From assembly GCA_964406105.1 (NCBI GenBank), contig CAYOQK010000011.1:1-64000 (forward strand): a DNA stretch of 64,000 nt. The letters are read 5' to 3'. Positions 61,495 to 64,000 of the stretch are shown in pieces; positions within the stretch are counted from its first letter, which is position 1; each line of letters opens with the position of its first letter. The notes beneath the pieces were generated by a model, which saw only the letters and a program-made list of their open reading frames with translations, ran no database searches and was not told where the DNA came from. The translations under genes were made by a program, and so were the position numbers. The DNA comes from WGAB01 sp964406105 (GTDB taxonomy: Bacteria > Hydrothermota > Hydrothermia > WGAB01).

Positions 61495-62775
61495 TTGGAA
61501 ATCTTTGACGGGAAAACGAAACCTTCTTCAACGCTGCTCTCTTCCCGGTTTTACCCGGAAACCTGGGAGGACTTCGTTGGCCAGGAGCACCTGGTGGGGC
61601 CCCAGGGGGCCGTCCGAAGGCTTGTAGAAGCCGGACGGTTGCCCTCCATGCTGTTCTATGGTCCTCCAGGGACCGGGAAAACGGCGTTGGCCCGGCTCCT
61701 GGCACGGCACGTAGGGGGGCGGTTCTTCTCCCTGAACGCCTCGGTGGCCAAGCCCTCCGACCTGAAACGCATCCTGGCCCAAGCGGTTCAGGTGTTCCAG
61801 GCCACCGGCCGCCCAGCGGTGGTGTTCGTGGACGAAATCCACCGCTTTAACCGCCTGCATCAGGAACTTCTCCTGGCCAGCACCGAGGCCGGCCAGGTGG
61901 TGTTCATTGGCAGCACGGTGCTCAACCCCTATACCACCCTGTCTAAGGCCCTGCTATCGCGGGTGCTGGTGTTTGAGTTCCACAGCCTGAAGGAATCGCA
62001 TCTGCAAGAGTTGCTGCTGCGAGCGATCCACCGCTTTTACCCCGGTCGTCGCATGGCTCCCGAGGCATTGCAACGGTTAGCCCGCTGGGCCAACGGCGAT
62101 GCCCGACGCGCCCTCAACCTGCTGGAGGTGGTCCTTGCCACCGTGCCCGAGGGGAAAGAAGTGGTCCCAGCCGATGTGGATCGGTGGGTATCCCGACGTT
62201 TCCTTCGGTTTGATCGGGCCGGCGACGATCACTATGACACCGTGTCGGCCTGGATCAAATCCCTTCGGGGCTCCGACCCCGATGCGGCCATCTACTACAC
62301 CCTCCGGCTTCTGGAGGCTGGGGAAGACCCCCGGTTTCTCTTTCGCAGACTGTTGATCTTCGCCGCCGAGGACATCGGCCTGGCCGATCCTCGGGCTTTG
62401 CTGGTCGCCCAGGCAGGAGCGGCCGCCTTTGAACAGGTGGGTCGGCCCGAGGGCGACCTGATCCTTACCGAAGTGGTGCTTTACCTGGCCACCGCACCGA
62501 AATCCAACACCGTGCTCCGTACCCTTCAAGCCGCCCGCAGGGCTGTGCTGGAGGAAGTGTGGGCGGAAATCCCGCAACACCTCCGGGACCGTCACTACGC
62601 TGGTGCCGAGAAACTCGGACGCGGTGAGGGGTACATCTATCCCCACGATCATCCGGAGGCAGCCCAACACCAGAGGTACCTGCCCGAAGCCTTGCAGCAC
62701 CTCCGCTTCTTTGAACCCCGGGCCGTGGGGTACGAGGCTCAACTGAGAACTCCAACCGAGGAGGTGGAAGAATGA
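61495..62775 (+). CDS. rarA: Replication-associated recombination protein RarA (MgsA)
   Basis: This 426-residue AAA+ ATPase of the clamp-loader-like family acts at stalled replication forks. It has Walker A (YGPPGTGKTALARLLA, about residues 54-69), Walker B (VVFVDEIHRFN), the sensor GSTVLNPYT, and the tetramerisation region with LTEVVLYLATAPKSN and YPHDHPEA typical of the family. It starts with TTG after GGGAGGTGA. It overlaps rny by ATGA. Confidence 0.93.
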   Translation: MEIFDGKTKPSSTLLSSRFYPETWEDFVGQEHLVGPQGAVRRLVEAGRLPSMLFYGPPGTGKTALARLLARHVGGRFFSLNASVAKPSDLKRILAQAVQVFQATGRPAVVFVDEIHRFNRLHQELLLASTEAGQVVFIGSTVLNPYTTLSKALLSRVLVFEFHSLKESHLQELLLRAIHRFYPGRRMAPEALQRLARWANGDARRALNLLEVVLATVPEGKEVVPADVDRWVSRRFLRFDRAGDDHYDTVSAWIKSLRGSDPDAAIYYTLRLLEAGEDPRFLFRRLLIFAAEDIGLADPRALLVAQAGAAAFEQVGRPEGDLILTEVVLYLATAPKSNTVLRTLQAARRAVLEEVWAEIPQHLRDRHYAGAEKLGRGEGYIYPHDHPEAAQHQRYLPEALQHLRFFEPRAVGYEAQLRTPTEEVEE

Positions 62776-64000
62776 CCATGGTGATGATTCTGACCCTTGG
62801 GTTTCTTTTGGGTTTGGTGATCGGAGGATTGATCGCCTTTTTCAGCGTCAAAATCAAAACCTCAAAGAAACTGGAAGAAGCCCAACAGAACTACGAGCAA
62901 ATCATCGCTGAGGCCAAACGAGAGGCCCACAAGATCAAGAAAAACGCAGAGCTCCGCACCAAGGAGCATTGGCTGGAGGAACGGCGTAAGTTTGACCGCG
63001 AAACCGCCTCGGTCAAACGAGAACTGGAAAAGGAAAAACGCCGCCTCAGCGAAAAGGAAAGCCAACTGGAACGGCGATCGGAAACCCTCCAACGGCGTGC
63101 CCGTGAACTGGATCAACGGGAACGCCAGCTCCGAGAGCGGGAGCAGACGTTGGCCGAACGGGAAGAGGAACTCCACCGCCTGATCCAAGAAGAAACCGCT
63201 AAACTGGAAACCATCGCCCGGATGACCCAGGAGCAGGCCCGAGAGGAACTGCTCCGCAAGGTGGAACGGGCTGCCAAATTGGAGGCGGCCCAGTTGGCCT
63301 ACAAGATCAAAGAACAAGCCCGCGAACAGGCCCAACGCGAGGCCCGAGAGATCATCGCCACCGCGATCCAACGATGCGCCGCCAACCACACGGCCGAGAG
63401 CACGGTCACCGTGGTGCCCTTGCCCTCCGACGACATGAAGGGCCGCATCATCGGCCGGGAGGGCCGCAACATCCGGGCCTTTGAACAGCTCACCGGTGTG
63501 GAGGTGATCATTGACGATTCGCCCGAAGCGGTGACCCTTTCGTCCTTCAACCCTCGCCGCCGCGAGATCGCCCGCCTGGCCCTGGAACGCCTGATCCAAG
63601 ACGGCCGCATCCACCCTGCCCGCATTGAGGAGGTGGTGAAAAAGGTGGAAGAAGAGTTTGACGAATACGTGCGACAACTGGGCGAGGAAACCGTACTGGA
63701 GCTCGGCCTCACCGGCATCCACCCCGAACTGTTGAAACTCATCGGCGAGATGAAGTTCCGCACCTCCTACGGTCAAAACCTGCTGCAACACTCCAAAGAG
63801 GTGGCTCACCTGGCTGCTCTGATGGCCGCAGAGCTGGGGCTGAACGTGGAGTACGCCAAGCGCGCCGGCTTGCTCCACGACATCGGCAAAGTGGCCGGGG
63901 AAGAGTACGAGGGACCCCACGCCCTGGTGGGAGCCAAGATTGCGAAACGCTATGGCGAGAACGACTTGGTGGCCAACGCCATCGCTGCCCACCACGAGGA
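62772..64000 (+). CDS. rny: Ribonuclease Y, truncated by the window end
   Basis: The first 409 codons of an open frame that runs past the window. An N-terminal membrane helix (about residues 4-25) is followed by a long charged coiled coil (30-190), a KH RNA-binding domain (MKGRIIGREGRNIRAFEQLT, about 220-240) and the start of the HD nuclease domain (LLHDIGK, His369-Asp370, then AAHHEE). This is the layout of RNase Y, an endonuclease that starts mRNA decay. ATG overlaps the rarA stop; ATGs at 62778 and 62784 are alternatives. Confidence 0.95.
   Translation, partial: MTMVMILTLGFLLGLVIGGLIAFFSVKIKTSKKLEEAQQNYEQIIAEAKREAHKIKKNAELRTKEHWLEERRKFDRETASVKRELEKEKRRLSEKESQLERRSETLQRRARELDQRERQLREREQTLAEREEELHRLIQEETAKLETIARMTQEQAREELLRKVERAAKLEAAQLAYKIKEQAREQAQREAREIIATAIQRCAANHTAESTVTVVPLPSDDMKGRIIGREGRNIRAFEQLTGVEVIIDDSPEAVTLSSFNPRRREIARLALERLIQDGRIHPARIEEVVKKVEEEFDEYVRQLGEETVLELGLTGIHPELLKLIGEMKFRTSYGQNLLQHSKEVAHLAALMAAELGLNVEYAKRAGLLHDIGKVAGEEYEGPHALVGAKIAKRYGENDLVANAIAAHHE

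Noticed and set aside
1..64000. Insertion sequences, CRISPR arrays, phage genes or a recently acquired island
   Set aside because: No transposase, integrase, direct-repeat array or change of codon style was seen; TCGA avoidance runs evenly through the whole window, arguing against recent transfer of any segment.

Overview
The window is about 64 kb of GC-rich bacterial chromosome (roughly 60% GC by eye), densely coding, with many ATGA stop/start overlaps. I see no insertion sequence, phage gene, CRISPR array or rRNA. lpxB and two barrel-like outer-membrane proteins point to a Gram-negative cell. Gingipain-like (C25) peptidases, C-terminal sorting domains resembling those of type IX secretion, a dockerin, archaeal-type GGGP synthase next to a geranylgeranyl reductase, GH57 amylase and an Mvh/Hdr complex together suggest an uncultured, probably anaerobic and possibly thermophilic member of the FCB superphylum (WOR-3/Stahlbacteria/Hydrothermae-like). 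That placement is inference.

Layout. 1-7.3 kb (+): four exported proteins: a propeller lipoprotein, a C25-like protein lacking the catalytic His, an M14 carboxypeptidase and a YCF48-like repeat protein. 7.3-16.8 kb (-): TPR lipoprotein, argF, a large C25 protease with dockerin, two PspC proteins and an unusual barrel-SppA fusion. 16.8-23.1 kb (-): outer-membrane protein, smpB, nfi, lpxB and a large Gln-rich coiled-coil membrane protein. 23.2-30.1 kb (+): asparagine-synthase-like protein, gcvT, a reductase/aldehyde dehydrogenase pair and two lipoproteins, ending in a strong terminator. 30.2-36.7 kb (+): rhomboid, geranylgeranyl reductase, GGGP synthase, HD protein, rho and an M23 peptidase that starts with CTG. 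36.7-50 kb (+): sugar-nucleotide genes, GH57, galT, Lon-like protease, two zinc dehydrogenases, cupin, two glycosyltransferase-type proteins and ald. 50.1-56.5 kb (-): hdrCBA-mvhDGA, a hydrogenase/heterodisulfide-reductase-type complex. 56.8 kb: tRNA-Pro(UGG). 57.1-64 kb (+): rplT-pheS-pheT-zapB-like-zapA, a likely 6S RNA, rarA and the first part of rny, which runs off the window.

The most striking sequence-level signal is that I could not find the tetranucleotide TCGA anywhere in the window, on a palindrome where base composition predicts about two hundred copies. Codon choice has shifted to avoid it: Ile and Phe are ATC/TTC by preference but ATT/TTT before codons starting GA. This looks like extreme avoidance of a TaqI-type site. 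Other leads are several promoters whose -10 box lies 6-7 bases before the start codon (leaderless mRNAs), the archaeal-lipid gene pair, the SppA fusion, and a 6S RNA candidate between zapA and rarA.
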